From positions 38,933-102,932 of the forward strand of contig NZ_JAMFLZ010000010.1 in the NCBI RefSeq assembly GCF_023502325.1: 64,000 nt of DNA, written 5' to 3'. Below the pieces are notes generated by a model. That model saw only the letters and a program-made list of their open reading frames with translations, was not told the DNA's origin and searched no databases. The translations under genes were made by a program, and so were the position numbers. The stretch comes from Wocania_A spongiicola. GTDB taxonomy: Bacteria > Bacteroidota > Bacteroidia > Flavobacteriales > Flavobacteriaceae. This document shows positions 9,714 to 19,142 of the stretch, in pieces (the stretch's first letter is position 1; each line of letters opens with the position of its first letter).

Positions 9714-10622
9714 ATGGCTAAGGCAACAAAAAAACAGGCTTTAGGTAGAGGTTTATCAGCGCTTTTAAAAGACCCTAGTAACGATATTCAATCTGTACAA
9801 GATAAAAATGCCGATAAAGTTATAGGTAATATTGTTGAGTTAGATTTAGATTTTATTGAGGTCAATCCTTTTCAACCACGAACAAAATTTAGTGAAGAAT
9901 CTCTTCGCGAGTTAGCCTCATCTATAAAGGAATTAGGTATTATTCAACCTATAACAGTTAGAAAATTAGGATTAAATAAATATCAATTAGTTTCTGGTGA
10001 GCGTCGTTTTAGAGCTTCTAAATTAATAGGTTTAGAAACTATTCCTGCCTATGTAAGAATTGCAAACGATCAGGAATCCTTAGAAATGGCGTTAGTTGAG
10101 AATATTCAACGTCAAGATTTGGATCCTATTGAAATTGCTTTGTCGTATCAACGCTTAATTGACGAAATTAATTTAACACAAGAGCAAATGAGTGAGCGTG
10201 TTGGAAAAAAGCGCTCTACCATTGCTAACTATTTACGTTTATTAAAACTCGATCCTATCATTCAAACTGGAATGAGGGATGGTTTTATTTCTATGGGACA
10301 TGGCCGTGCATTAATTACTATTGAAGATCAATCAATTCAACTAGATATTTACGAAAAAATACTTTCTGATAAATTATCAGTTAGAGAAACTGAAGGTTTA
10401 GTGCGTAACTTTAATGCTAACGAAACCTTAGCCCCTGAAAAAAAAGACGAAGAAGAAGATGTTCCAAAATTCATAAAAAAAGGTATAACTGCTTTTTCAG
10501 AATACTTTGGACATAAAATTGACGTTAAAGTCTCTAAAAACGGAAAAGGAAAAATAACAATTCCTTTTCATTCAGAAGAAGATTTTAATCGTATAAAAAA
10601 ATTAGTTCAAGGTGCTAAATAA
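9714..10622 (+). CDS. parB: Chromosome-partitioning protein ParB (Spo0J)
   Basis: This 302-residue protein shows the ParB/Srx CTPase domain with FQPRTKFSEESL and the GERRFRA box, then VENIQRQDLDPIEIA and the helix-turn-helix region with VGKKRSTIANYLRLL. A dimerisation tail lies at the C-terminus. It should bind parS, slide as a CTP clamp and stimulate ParA. The gene follows parA by 3 nt. Its last 11 nt overlap the GTG start proposed for the next gene. Confidence 0.97.
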   Translation: MAKATKKQALGRGLSALLKDPSNDIQSVQDKNADKVIGNIVELDLDFIEVNPFQPRTKFSEESLRELASSIKELGIIQPITVRKLGLNKYQLVSGERRFRASKLIGLETIPAYVRIANDQESLEMALVENIQRQDLDPIEIALSYQRLIDEINLTQEQMSERVGKKRSTIANYLRLLKLDPIIQTGMRDGFISMGHGRALITIEDQSIQLDIYEKILSDKLSVRETEGLVRNFNANETLAPEKKDEEEDVPKFIKKGITAFSEYFGHKIDVKVSKNGKGKITIPFHSEEDFNRIKKLVQGAK

Positions 10623-11232
10623 GCTTCCAATAACAGGAATATTTTTATTTTTAAGTTGCTTTTCATTATTAGCTCAAGATAAAGATAAGAACAAAGAACT
10701 AGGAGAGCTTCCAAAAGAAGTTGTTATAGATTCTATTATTAAAATTAAAGAGCCTATTAATCCATTATCTCCTGCAAAAGCAGCATTTTATTCTGCTGTT
10801 TTACCTGGTTTAGGGCAGGCTTACAATAAAAAATATTGGAAAATTCCCATAGTTTATGTTGCTTTAGGAGCAGGAACCTATTTTTATATCACTAACAATA
10901 ATGAATATAAAAGGTACCGTGATGCCTATAAAAGTAGATTAGCTGGTTTTACAAATGATGAATTTTATTTAGATTCTGAGGGCAATCAACTTGAAACACC
11001 AAGAGTGACCGACGATGGCTTGCGTCGTGCACAAAAATTATTCAGAAGAAACAAAGAAGTATCTCTTTTAGTAACCGTTGGTTTATACGCTTTAAATATT
11101 ATTGATGCCAACGTAGATGCACATTTAATGCAATATAATGTTGATGAAAACTTAACATTGGCTCCACATTATAAAATAAATGAAATAGATGCTACAGGCA
11201 ATCTTGGGCTAACTTTAAATTTTAAATTTTAA
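10612..11232 (+). CDS. DUF5683 domain-containing membrane/secreted protein
   Basis: The 206-residue frame is read from a GTG at 10612, inside the end of parB, because it gives an N-terminal signal-like segment (ITGIFLFLSCFSLLAQ) and no ATG is available before it. The core contains SPAKAAFYSAVLPGLGQAYNKKYWKIP and a hydrophobic stretch VYVALGAGTYFYI, matching the DUF5683 family. That family is regularly found between parB and dapB in Flavobacteriia. The function is unknown. The ending (GNLGLTLNFKF) resembles an outer-membrane strand terminus. The overlap with parB suggests coupled translation. Confidence 0.8.
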   Translation: MLNKLPITGIFLFLSCFSLLAQDKDKNKELGELPKEVVIDSIIKIKEPINPLSPAKAAFYSAVLPGLGQAYNKKYWKIPIVYVALGAGTYFYITNNNEYKRYRDAYKSRLAGFTNDEFYLDSEGNQLETPRVTDDGLRRAQKLFRRNKEVSLLVTVGLYALNIIDANVDAHLMQYNVDENLTLAPHYKINEIDATGNLGLTLNFKF

Positions 11233-11268
11233 CCCATAGTAAATATTAAGCAAATAATATAAATACAT

Positions 11269-11973
11269 ATGAATATCGCTTTACTTGGATACGGAAAAAT
11301 GGGAAAAACCATAGAACAAATTGCCATAAAACGTGGACACAATATTGTTTTAGCAGTTGACAAAGATGATAAAGATTACGATATTACTAAAGCAGATGTT
11401 GCAATAGACTTTAGTATTCCAGATGTTGCTTTCAATAACATTTCTAATTGTTTAAACAACAACGTCCCAGTTATTTCTGGAACAACTGGTTGGTTAGATA
11501 AATACAATGATGCCGTAAACCTATGCAAAGAAAAAAGTGGAGCTTTTATTTACGCTTCAAACTACAGTTTAGGTGTTAATATTTTCTTTGAGCTTAATAA
11601 AACACTTGCAAAAATGATGAGTGCTTTGAAGCAGTATAATGTTACAATGGAGGAGATTCACCACACTCAAAAGCTTGATGCTCCTAGTGGAACAGCTATT
11701 TCTTTAGCAGATGGTATAATTTCTGAACACGATGGGTTTGATAATTGGAAACTAGACGAAAGTGGAGTGAACACTATTCCTATTACCGCAAAGCGGATTG
11801 AAAATGTTCCTGGAACGCATACTGTAAATTACGAAAGCGAAGTAGATACTATTTCTATAGAACACGTGGCACATAACCGACAAGGCTTTGCTTTAGGCGC
11901 TGTAATTGCTGCAGAATGGATTGTGAATAAAACTGGTATTTTTACAATGAATGATGTGTTAAATATTGGTTAA
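11269..11973 (+). CDS. dapB: 4-hydroxy-tetrahydrodipicolinate reductase
   Basis: This 234-residue enzyme has the N-terminal nucleotide-binding motif GYGKMGKT and the catalytic signature EEIHHTQKLDAPSGTA with the two catalytic His and the Lys. It reduces 4-hydroxy-tetrahydrodipicolinate in the diaminopimelate pathway, giving meso-DAP for peptidoglycan and lysine. It lies 36 nt after the DUF5683 gene and 64 nt before lepB, in the conserved par-dap-lep run. The length is slightly shorter than E. coli DapB, as is usual in this phylum. Confidence 0.96.
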   Translation: MNIALLGYGKMGKTIEQIAIKRGHNIVLAVDKDDKDYDITKADVAIDFSIPDVAFNNISNCLNNNVPVISGTTGWLDKYNDAVNLCKEKSGAFIYASNYSLGVNIFFELNKTLAKMMSALKQYNVTMEEIHHTQKLDAPSGTAISLADGIISEHDGFDNWKLDESGVNTIPITAKRIENVPGTHTVNYESEVDTISIEHVAHNRQGFALGAVIAAEWIVNKTGIFTMNDVLNIG

Positions 11974-12037
11974 TGCCTAATAAATATGTAACAGCATTTA
12001 ATGCTTAACTACTAACTAAACAACAAAAATTACGATT

Positions 12038-13621
12038 ATGACTTTAATGCAATGGTTTATATTTATTCTAATTATTCAAGTAATACATGGTTTAGGTACT
12101 TGGAAATTATACATTAAAGCTGGCAGACAAGCTTGGGAAGCCTTTATTCCTGTATACAATGGTGTTGTTTTAATGAAAATCATTAATCGCCCTTGGTGGT
12201 GGATCATTTTGCTATTCTTACCCATTGTAAACCTTATTATGTTAATAGTGGTTTGGGTAGAAACAGCAAGAAGTTTTGGTAAAAACACCAAGTTAGATAC
12301 TTTTTTAGCAGTTGCAACCCTTGGGTTTTATAACTTTTATTTAAATTATATTGCCGATGTTGAGTATGTAAAAGATAGAAATATTCAGCCAAAATCTAGT
12401 TCTGGCGAATGGACAAGCTCTATTCTTTTTGCTATTGTTGCAGCAACCATTGTACATACTTACTTTATTCAACCCTTTACTATTCCATCATCATCACTAG
12501 AAAAATCCTTATTAGTTGGTGACTTTCTTTTTGTTAGTAAATTTCATTATGGCGCTAGAATACCAATGACTACAGTTGGAGCTCCTATGGTACACGACAC
12601 TATTCCTATTTTAAATAAAAAATCATATTTGTTTAACGATCGTTTTGAAGAAAGAAAAACATCGTGGATAAATAAATTGCAATTGCCATACATGCGATTG
12701 CCTGGTTTTGAAAAAATTGATAGAAACGATATTGTAGTTTTCAATCAACCTGCAGATACGCTAAGAGACATGGATGTTTTTACTCCTGATAGAAACTACT
12801 ACAAACCTATTGATAAGAAAACAAACCTTGTAAAGCGTTGTGTTGCTATCGCTGGAGACACTTTAGAAGTCAGAGATGGGTATGTTTACATTAACGGAAA
12901 ACAAAATGTATTACCAGATAGAGCACATTTACAATTCAGTTATTATGTGCAGCCAAAAACAAATCAATTTAATGCCAAATACCTTAAAGAACGATACGAT
13001 ATTACTGATGGATTTAGAATTATCAATAATCAAAATACGTATGGCTTTTCTGCAATTTCTGATGAAGCCTTAGCAAAATTCAAGAACCACCCAAATGTTG
13101 CTAGTATCATCCCTATTAAAGACGAAAAAGGACGTAGAGATCCAAATATTTTTCCACATCATCCCGATTATAAATGGAATATTGATTTCTTTGGGCCTCT
13201 TTATATTCCTGAAGAGGGCAAAACTATAGATATTAACTTAGAGGTTTTACCGCTTTACAAACGTGTTATTACAGAATATGAAGGCAACACATTACAAGTA
13301 AAAGGTAATCAAATCCTAATTAATGGACAGGTTACAAACACTTATACCTTCAAACAAAACTATTATTGGATGATGGGAGATAATCGTCATAATTCAGTAG
13401 ATGCAAGACGTTGGGGATTTGTTCCTTTTGATCACGTATTAGGTAAACCTGTATTTATTTGGATGAGTTGGGATGGATTTCCTAATGCTAGGTGGGAACG
13501 ATTCTTCACAACTGTTAGTGGTAGTGGAAAAGCTACATCTTATTTTATTCCATTCTTAGTTATATTATTTGGTTGGATTGGGTTTAATAAATGGAGAGCA
13601 AGACGAAAAGATAAAAGTTAA
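12038..13621 (+). CDS. lepB: Signal peptidase I with extra N-terminal membrane domain
   Basis: This 527-residue protein is much longer than a typical bacterial signal peptidase I. Residues 1 to about 120 form a multi-helix membrane domain of DUF5684 type (HGLGTWKLYIKAGRQAW, FLPIVNLIML). The catalytic domain follows a further transmembrane helix: the Ser motif is in IPSSSLEKSLLVGDF, the Lys in VKRCVAIAGDTLEV, and the terminal box is GDNRHNSVDARRWGFVP. A long insert separates the last two boxes. A final helix lies near the C-terminus (SYFIPFLVILFGW). It cleaves Sec signal peptides at the inner membrane. The extra domain and long insert are usual for Bacteroidetes. The start at 12038 is preferred, but 12047 is also possible. 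Confidence 0.93.
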   Translation: MTLMQWFIFILIIQVIHGLGTWKLYIKAGRQAWEAFIPVYNGVVLMKIINRPWWWIILLFLPIVNLIMLIVVWVETARSFGKNTKLDTFLAVATLGFYNFYLNYIADVEYVKDRNIQPKSSSGEWTSSILFAIVAATIVHTYFIQPFTIPSSSLEKSLLVGDFLFVSKFHYGARIPMTTVGAPMVHDTIPILNKKSYLFNDRFEERKTSWINKLQLPYMRLPGFEKIDRNDIVVFNQPADTLRDMDVFTPDRNYYKPIDKKTNLVKRCVAIAGDTLEVRDGYVYINGKQNVLPDRAHLQFSYYVQPKTNQFNAKYLKERYDITDGFRIINNQNTYGFSAISDEALAKFKNHPNVASIIPIKDEKGRRDPNIFPHHPDYKWNIDFFGPLYIPEEGKTIDINLEVLPLYKRVITEYEGNTLQVKGNQILINGQVTNTYTFKQNYYWMMGDNRHNSVDARRWGFVPFDHVLGKPVFIWMSWDGFPNARWERFFTTVSGSGKATSYFIPFLVILFGWIGFNKWRARRKDKS

Positions 13622-13661
13622 TATAATTTGTGATTCCTACAAAGGCAAGAATGGTATACTA

Positions 13662-14285
13662 ATGAATGTTATACTTCATCCAACATATTTCCCAAACATT
13701 GCGCATTTTGTTGCCATAGCAAATGCAAAACATGTAGCGTTTGAAGTTGATGATAATTTCTTAAAACAAACCTATAGAAATCGTACTTATATTTACGGAG
13801 CTAATGGAAAATTGGCTTTAAACATTCCTGTTATTCATTCTCAAAAAAATCGTCAAAAATATAGGGATGTAAAAATTTTTAATGAAGAGAATTGGCAAAA
13901 TCTCCATTGGAAATCGTTACTTTCTGCATATCGCACTTCTCCTTTTTTTGAGTATTATGAAGATGAGTTGCAACCATTATTTGAAGTAAAAGCAGATTAT
14001 ATTTTAGATTTTAATTTGAAATGCTTTGATGTTATTTGTGATTGCTTACAATTAGAATTAGAGGCATCGAAAACAGAAATTTTTCAAAAATCAATTGAAA
14101 ACAAAACAGACTATAGATACTTGGTAAATGCAAAAAAAGAAGCTTCTCATAAATTTGAACCTTACACGCAAGTATTTAGTAACAAACACGGTCATATTCC
14201 TAATTTAAGCATTTTAGATTTGCTATTTAATGAAGGGCCAAATGCTTTAAATTATTTAGAATCTCAAACCTTAATACGGCTATAA
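13662..14285 (+). CDS. WbqC family protein
   Basis: This frame is open further upstream into the end of lepB, but the start is set at the ATG at 13662. From there the protein begins MNVILHPTYFPNIAHF, the characteristic WbqC N-terminus, giving 207 residues. Other family features are FLKQTYRNRTYIYGANG and the histidine-containing LNIPVIHSQ segment. WbqC-like proteins are found in polysaccharide gene clusters and as stand-alone housekeeping neighbours of lepB in Flavobacteriia; the reaction is not established. Its stop overlaps the next ATG by one base, so translation is probably coupled. Confidence 0.85.
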   Translation: MNVILHPTYFPNIAHFVAIANAKHVAFEVDDNFLKQTYRNRTYIYGANGKLALNIPVIHSQKNRQKYRDVKIFNEENWQNLHWKSLLSAYRTSPFFEYYEDELQPLFEVKADYILDFNLKCFDVICDCLQLELEASKTEIFQKSIENKTDYRYLVNAKKEASHKFEPYTQVFSNKHGHIPNLSILDLLFNEGPNALNYLESQTLIRL

Positions 14286-14593
14286 TGTTACAAACATTTG
14301 CGCATTATGGTTGTCATTTTTTAATACCGCTTTTAGTTGCATTAGTATGGTACAAAAGCCAATGGAAATTCGCTTTTTTAATTATGATTTCTGGTATGCT
14401 AATAGATTTAGACCATTTACTAGCAAACCCTATTTTTGACCCTAACAGATGTAGTATTAACTTTCATCCACTCCACTCCTATTTTGCTATAACTTTTTAT
14501 TTATTTCTTTTAGTTCCAAAAAAATCTAGATTACTAGCTTTAGGGCTGGTAATCCATATTATTTCTGATATTGTTGATTGCTCGTTTATGTAA
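14285..14593 (+). CDS. DUF6122 family small membrane protein
   Basis: This 102-residue protein has about three hydrophobic segments and conserved polar residues in FAHYGCHFLIPL, LIDLDHLLANPIFDP, NFHPLHSYFA and HIISDIVDC. The Asp and His pairs between helices recall metal-dependent membrane hydrolases of the YdjM/PgpA-like kind, but that is only a resemblance. It overlaps the WbqC gene stop by one base and closes the lepB run. It converges on the EEP gene with only 30 nt between stops, and no clear hairpin was seen there. Confidence 0.75.
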   Translation: MLQTFAHYGCHFLIPLLVALVWYKSQWKFAFLIMISGMLIDLDHLLANPIFDPNRCSINFHPLHSYFAITFYLFLLVPKKSRLLALGLVIHIISDIVDCSFM

Positions 14594-14623
14594 GATTTCT
14601 GTATAGATAGGACTGAGAAAACA

Positions 14624-15652
14624 TTAATCTTTTTGCAAACTTAAAGTAGTCATTATCGGGTAATGATCAGAGTAGTGCTCGTTATAAGCTTTAAACCCAT
14701 TCACCGCAAAAGCTTTATCAGTTAAAATAAAATCAATTCTTACAGGAAAAAATTTAAACTCGTAAGTTCTACCAAAACCATTTCCAGCTTCTTTAAACGC
14801 ATCATTTAAATTGCCTTTAATTTTTCTATACACATAGGAAAAAGCAGTATTATTAAAATCTCCACAAATTATCATTTTATAATTGCATTGTTTTTTATGC
14901 ATTAAAAATAATTCAGTTTGAAATTGTTGCATTTTAAATGTTGCACCTACTCTGTTAAAAAGGCGCTCAGAATCTTCTTTTTTAAGGCTTTCAACATTAG
15001 CATCAATACGCATAGACTCTAAATGAATATTATAAATTCTTATGGTGTCTTCACCTTTAACAATATCAGAAAATATAGCATTATTTCCTGTATCAGGAAA
15101 CTCAATGGAACCTGAGTTTATAATAGGGTGTTGCGAAAAAATGGCTTGCCCATATTTAGTTTTCTTACCAGAAAGCTTTTCAAACTTGTATTTAAAAAAA
15201 GATAAATCCACATTTTCATGTGGGTGATATTCTTGTATGCTTAAAATTTCTGGTGATTCGGTTTTAATAAAATCGACAATATTATTTTCAATGCTATCTC
15301 CAGATATCCAATTATAAAGATTAAATAATCTCACGTTATAATTCATAACCCTAAAATTATTTGGATCTTCTATATGCTTTGAAGATGAAAATTTATATAA
15401 CGACCCAAAAAAAACATAACCAATAAAAAGTACTACTAATGATAATATAAATTGCTTTTTAAGTTTAATGAGCCAGTATAAAAAAAACAAGGCATTACAT
15501 AAAATTAGAAACGCAACACCTAAACTAAGTACGGATAAAACCGAAAACGTTTTAGGAGGTGTAAACGGCAAAAGAAAAGACAACAAAAGAAGGATAGCAA
15601 AAACCGCATTTATAAAGTAAATAATTTTATTTATAAAACTTAGTTTTTTCAT
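14624..15652 (-). CDS. Endonuclease/exonuclease/phosphatase (EEP) family membrane protein
   Basis: This 342-residue protein has three hydrophobic segments in the first 100 residues, then an EEP domain. Diagnostic pieces are FRVMNYNVRLFN, ILSIQEYH (catalytic Glu), IYNIHLES, MIICGDFNN (Asp and Asn) and the terminal YNEHYSDHYPI (Asp-His). It probably faces the periplasm and cleaves a phosphoester; the substrate is unknown. It ends the minus-strand run mutL-rhomboid-rhomboid-EEP, with 27 nt to the upstream rhomboid gene. Confidence 0.88.
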   Translation of the reverse strand: MKKLSFINKIIYFINAVFAILLLLSFLLPFTPPKTFSVLSVLSLGVAFLILCNALFFLYWLIKLKKQFILSLVVLFIGYVFFGSLYKFSSSKHIEDPNNFRVMNYNVRLFNLYNWISGDSIENNIVDFIKTESPEILSIQEYHPHENVDLSFFKYKFEKLSGKKTKYGQAIFSQHPIINSGSIEFPDTGNNAIFSDIVKGEDTIRIYNIHLESMRIDANVESLKKEDSERLFNRVGATFKMQQFQTELFLMHKKQCNYKMIICGDFNNTAFSYVYRKIKGNLNDAFKEAGNGFGRTYEFKFFPVRIDFILTDKAFAVNGFKAYNEHYSDHYPIMTTLSLQKD

Positions 15653-15679
15653 AATACATTAGAAGTCTATTGACTTTTC

Positions 15680-16528
15680 TTATTTACCAGCTTTAAAAAG
15701 AAACTCTTTTTCTTCGGCAGTTAGGCTATCGTAACCGCTTTTGCTAATCTTATCTAGTATAATATCTATTTTTTTCTGATTATTAAACTGATTAAACTCG
15801 CCTTTAGTATAACCACCAACTTTACTTTTGTTTTTATGAACCGTTTTTAAAGGTGCTTTTTTCGAAAATTTAAACATACTTATAAAAGCATCCATAAATT
15901 TTTCGAACCCTTTACCAATATCTTGTCCTTTTACGAGTTGTTTTGCGTAGACATATCCTAATAAAGCACCTCCTAGATGTGCTAAATAACCACCTGAATT
16001 AGAGCCAAACAACCCCAAAACATCTAAAATAATAATAGCTACACCTATATACCAAAGTTTTAAATTAAACGTAAAAAAACGAACTTCTTGATTTGGCATA
16101 TATGCGCAAATAAATATCAACAGAGCTCTAACAGCAGCCGAAGCACCAACCAACCTTGAATTAACACCAAATATATTTGGAAACAGTGTGTAACAAATCA
16201 TGTATAAAAGCCCACCAGAAATAGCACCAAGAAAATAAATGTTAAGTGCCATTTTTGAACTAAACAAATTTAAAAACATGCGCCCTATAAAATAGAGCCA
16301 AAGCATATTAAATAAGATATGCCAAAGATCGCCATGTAAAAAAGCGTAGGTAATAATCGACCAAGGTTTTACTATGAAATCAGAAAAATTACTAGGTAAT
16401 TCAAACCAAGAAAAACCTGTTTTTAAAACCAATCCAACTAAAAAAACAACAACATTAATAGCTATAATTTTTTCTAATACATTAAGATTAGATAATTTGT
16501 CTTTTATGTCTTGAGAGAGCGACGTCAT
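15680..16528 (-). CDS. Rhomboid family intramembrane serine protease
   Basis: This 282-residue protein has six hydrophobic segments with the rhomboid landmarks: the HGDLWHILFNMLWL loop, the nucleophile Ser in LVGASAAVRALL, and the general-base His in GYLAHLGGALLGY. A soluble tail of about 80 residues follows. The serine motif is GASA instead of the usual GASG, which still keeps the catalytic Ser. Rhomboids cleave transmembrane substrates in the membrane; the substrate here is unknown. It starts directly after the stop of the paralogous rhomboid gene, so the two form a translationally linked pair. Confidence 0.9.
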   Translation of the reverse strand: MTSLSQDIKDKLSNLNVLEKIIAINVVVFLVGLVLKTGFSWFELPSNFSDFIVKPWSIITYAFLHGDLWHILFNMLWLYFIGRMFLNLFSSKMALNIYFLGAISGGLLYMICYTLFPNIFGVNSRLVGASAAVRALLIFICAYMPNQEVRFFTFNLKLWYIGVAIIILDVLGLFGSNSGGYLAHLGGALLGYVYAKQLVKGQDIGKGFEKFMDAFISMFKFSKKAPLKTVHKNKSKVGGYTKGEFNQFNNQKKIDIILDKISKSGYDSLTAEEKEFLFKAGK

Positions 16529-17287
16529 TTAATTCCAACGATTTCTATTAAACTGATTTTTTTTCCAATACCACATAATTATAAAACCTGTTAATGCACC
16601 ACCTACGTGAGCGAAGTGTGCGACATTTCCATAGCCAAAAATTGATTGTCCACTTATACCAGAAATCAAATCGATTAAAATAATACCTGGAATAAAGTAT
16701 TTAGCTTTTATGGGAATTGGTAAAAAAATCATCATTAATTCTGCATTAGGGTTCATCATACCAAAAGCAGCTAAAACCCCCATAATACAGCCTGATGCAC
16801 CAACCATTGGTGTATAATAAGCTTCTTGAAACGTTTTTAATTGTTCAACAGGAATTACATCAACCAAAGTGGTGCGCAATAAATTCATATTAGAATTCAA
16901 AGCATTCATAATCTCCGGCTGGGGTAAACCAGCCTCAGTTATTAAATTTAATCCTGATTGAAATTCATAATAAGAAAAAACTGTTTGCAACAAAACAGCT
17001 CCTAATCCAGCAGAAATATAAATAAATAAAAATCGTCTTGAACCCAAAACTTGCTCTACAGGTGTACCAAACATCCACAATGCAAACATATTAAACAAAA
17101 TATGCGTTGGGCTACCGTGCATAAACATATGTGTAATAATTTGCCAAGGTTGAAATGCTTCATTCTTTGGAAAATACATAGAAAACCAATCATAAAATAG
17201 TTGCCCTTCTCCTATAGTTAATGTACCAATAAACATAACCACATTGATGATTAATAAATGTTTAACGGTATCTGAAATTCTCATCAT
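16529..17287 (-). CDS. Rhomboid family intramembrane serine protease (paralogue)
   Basis: This 252-residue rhomboid has the motif HGSPTHILFNMFALW, the catalytic GASGCIMGVLA (Ser) and the His in NVAHFAHVGGALTGF. About six transmembrane segments fit. A loop of roughly 60 residues between the third and fourth helix regions (around ITEAGLPQPEIMNAL) is longer than in its neighbour. Translation can begin at either of two adjacent ATGs (17287 or 17284), and the mutL stop is only 1 nt away. Tandem rhomboids after mutL are a conserved flavobacterial arrangement. Confidence 0.9.
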   Translation of the reverse strand: MMRISDTVKHLLIINVVMFIGTLTIGEGQLFYDWFSMYFPKNEAFQPWQIITHMFMHGSPTHILFNMFALWMFGTPVEQVLGSRRFLFIYISAGLGAVLLQTVFSYYEFQSGLNLITEAGLPQPEIMNALNSNMNLLRTTLVDVIPVEQLKTFQEAYYTPMVGASGCIMGVLAAFGMMNPNAELMMIFLPIPIKAKYFIPGIILIDLISGISGQSIFGYGNVAHFAHVGGALTGFIIMWYWKKNQFNRNRWN

Positions 17288-17288
17288 A

Positions 17289-19139
17289 TTATATAAATTT
17301 TTTATCTAATTCATCAACACTCATAGTTATAAATGTTGCTCTATTAGTAGGCGATGTATTAGGTTCTTTACAAGCAAATAAACTATTTACCAAGTGCTCT
17401 TGTTCATCTTTTTGTAAGGATTGCCCCGTTTTAATAGCTAAACTTTTTGCCATAGATTTTGCTAATAAATCAGTGGCACTAAAATGCGCATCTGGCACTT
17501 CGTTTTCTACATCACTAATAAGCTGTTCTAAAATAATAGACACTTCGCTTTCTGGTACACTTACAGGTACACCAATAATTTCAACTGATTCCTTATTAAC
17601 GCTAGAAAATATAAAACCTGTATGTTCTAAATCTTCTTTTAATTGATTTATTATTTCTATGTCTTGTATAGAAAAATGAAGTTGGAGTGGGAATAGTAAT
17701 TGTTGACTCACAGCTTCTTTAATTGTCATGTTTTTTAGAAAGTCTTCATATAAAATGCGTTGATGTGCCCGATGTTGATCGATGACTAACATGCCCGATT
17801 TAATTGTACTCACAATATATTTATTATGAAGCTGATAAGTAGTTTGAATTTTATCTACATATTTATCATCATCAAATATTGAGCCTGTAGATTCTTCACT
17901 TTCAAAATGTACCTCACTAAAATCTTGCTGTGTTTTTGTGCCTTTAGATTCTAATCCTACATATAAATTTTCCCAACTTGCAGCAGATTCTTTTTTGTAT
18001 GTTGCAGCTTTAACTTTAGATTGGGTTTCTTCTTGAAACGGATTAAAGCTTTTATCTACCTCTATAGTTGGTGTATTTGTATTTGCTTTATTATAATTAT
18101 AGGGTGTATCAAGATTTGAATCTCTATTAAAATCTAATACAGGCGCAATGTTAAACTGTCCTAAGCTGTGTTTTACAGCAGACCTTAATAAAGCATACAA
18201 AGTGTGCTCGTCATCAAACTTTATCTCAGTTTTTGTGGGATGAATATTAATATCAATAGTTTGCGGATCGACTGTTAAGTTTAAAAAATAACTAGGGTGC
18301 GTTCCACTTTTAAGCAAGCCATCAAACGCAGATGCGATAGCATGATTTAAATATGCACTTTTTATAAATCGATTATTCACAAAAAAATACTGTTCTCCTC
18401 TGGTTTTTTTAGCATATTCTGGTTTACCAACAAATCCTGAAATTTTGAGTACTTCTGTGTCTTCTTCTACAGGTACTAATTTTTCGTTGGTTTTATTTCC
18501 AAAAATATTTACAATGCGCTGTCTGTAATTACTAACAAGTAAGTTAAATGTTTCGCTTCCGTTGTTATACATCGCAAAGCTAATATTTGAATGTGCTAAT
18601 GCGACACGATGAAACTCATCAATAATATGGCGTAATTCAACTGTATTTGATTTTAAAAAATTGCGTCGAGCTGGAATATTAAAAAACAAATTCTTCACAG
18701 CAATTGACGTTCCTTTAGGTACAACTACTACATCTTGAGATACAATATTACTTCCTTCAATAATAATAATATTTCCTATATCGTCTTGATCTTGCTTCGT
18801 TTTCAATTCCACATGGGCAATGGCAGCTATACTTGCCAAAGCTTCTCCACGAAACCCTTTAGTATGTAGTTGAAATAAATCGTCAGCAGTTCTAATTTTA
18901 GATGTGGCGTGTCGTTCAAAACTCAATCGTGCATCGGTAGTACTCATTCCTTTGCCATCATCAATAACCTGAATAAGGGTTTTACCCGCGTCTTTTACAA
19001 TAAGTTTAATTGTTGTAGCTCCAGCATCAATAGCATTTTCTAATAGCTCTTTAACCACTGAAGCTGGTCGTTGTACAACTTCTCCAGCAGCTATTTGGTT
19101 AGCAACATGGTCTGGTAAAAGTTGAATGATGTCTGCCAT
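17289..19139 (-). CDS. mutL: DNA mismatch repair protein MutL
   Basis: This 616-residue protein has the GHKL ATPase domain in the first 330 residues: IAAGEVVQRPASVVKELLEN, DAGATTI, DDGKGM, RHATSKI and TKGFRGEALASIA. A variable linker of about 100 residues precedes the C-terminal dimerisation domain. The metal-binding endonuclease motif usually read as DQHAxxExxxxE is here DQHRAHQRILYE, with Gln at the key Glu position. Near the C-terminus the CPHGRP-type box is replaced by ACKEPNTSPTNR. The ATPase and mismatch-repair role are secure; endonuclease activity is doubtful. It is followed immediately by two rhomboid genes. Confidence 0.95.
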   Translation of the reverse strand: MADIIQLLPDHVANQIAAGEVVQRPASVVKELLENAIDAGATTIKLIVKDAGKTLIQVIDDGKGMSTTDARLSFERHATSKIRTADDLFQLHTKGFRGEALASIAAIAHVELKTKQDQDDIGNIIIIEGSNIVSQDVVVVPKGTSIAVKNLFFNIPARRNFLKSNTVELRHIIDEFHRVALAHSNISFAMYNNGSETFNLLVSNYRQRIVNIFGNKTNEKLVPVEEDTEVLKISGFVGKPEYAKKTRGEQYFFVNNRFIKSAYLNHAIASAFDGLLKSGTHPSYFLNLTVDPQTIDINIHPTKTEIKFDDEHTLYALLRSAVKHSLGQFNIAPVLDFNRDSNLDTPYNYNKANTNTPTIEVDKSFNPFQEETQSKVKAATYKKESAASWENLYVGLESKGTKTQQDFSEVHFESEESTGSIFDDDKYVDKIQTTYQLHNKYIVSTIKSGMLVIDQHRAHQRILYEDFLKNMTIKEAVSQQLLFPLQLHFSIQDIEIINQLKEDLEHTGFIFSSVNKESVEIIGVPVSVPESEVSIILEQLISDVENEVPDAHFSATDLLAKSMAKSLAIKTGQSLQKDEQEHLVNSLFACKEPNTSPTNRATFITMSVDELDKKFI

Positions 19140-19142
19140 GTA

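Noticed and set aside
8768..10622. Possible parS near parA-parB
   Set aside because: No 16-bp palindrome of the parS type was seen in or near the genes.
14594..14623. Terminator between the convergent DUF6122 and EEP genes
   Set aside because: Only 30 nt, no stable inverted repeat found.
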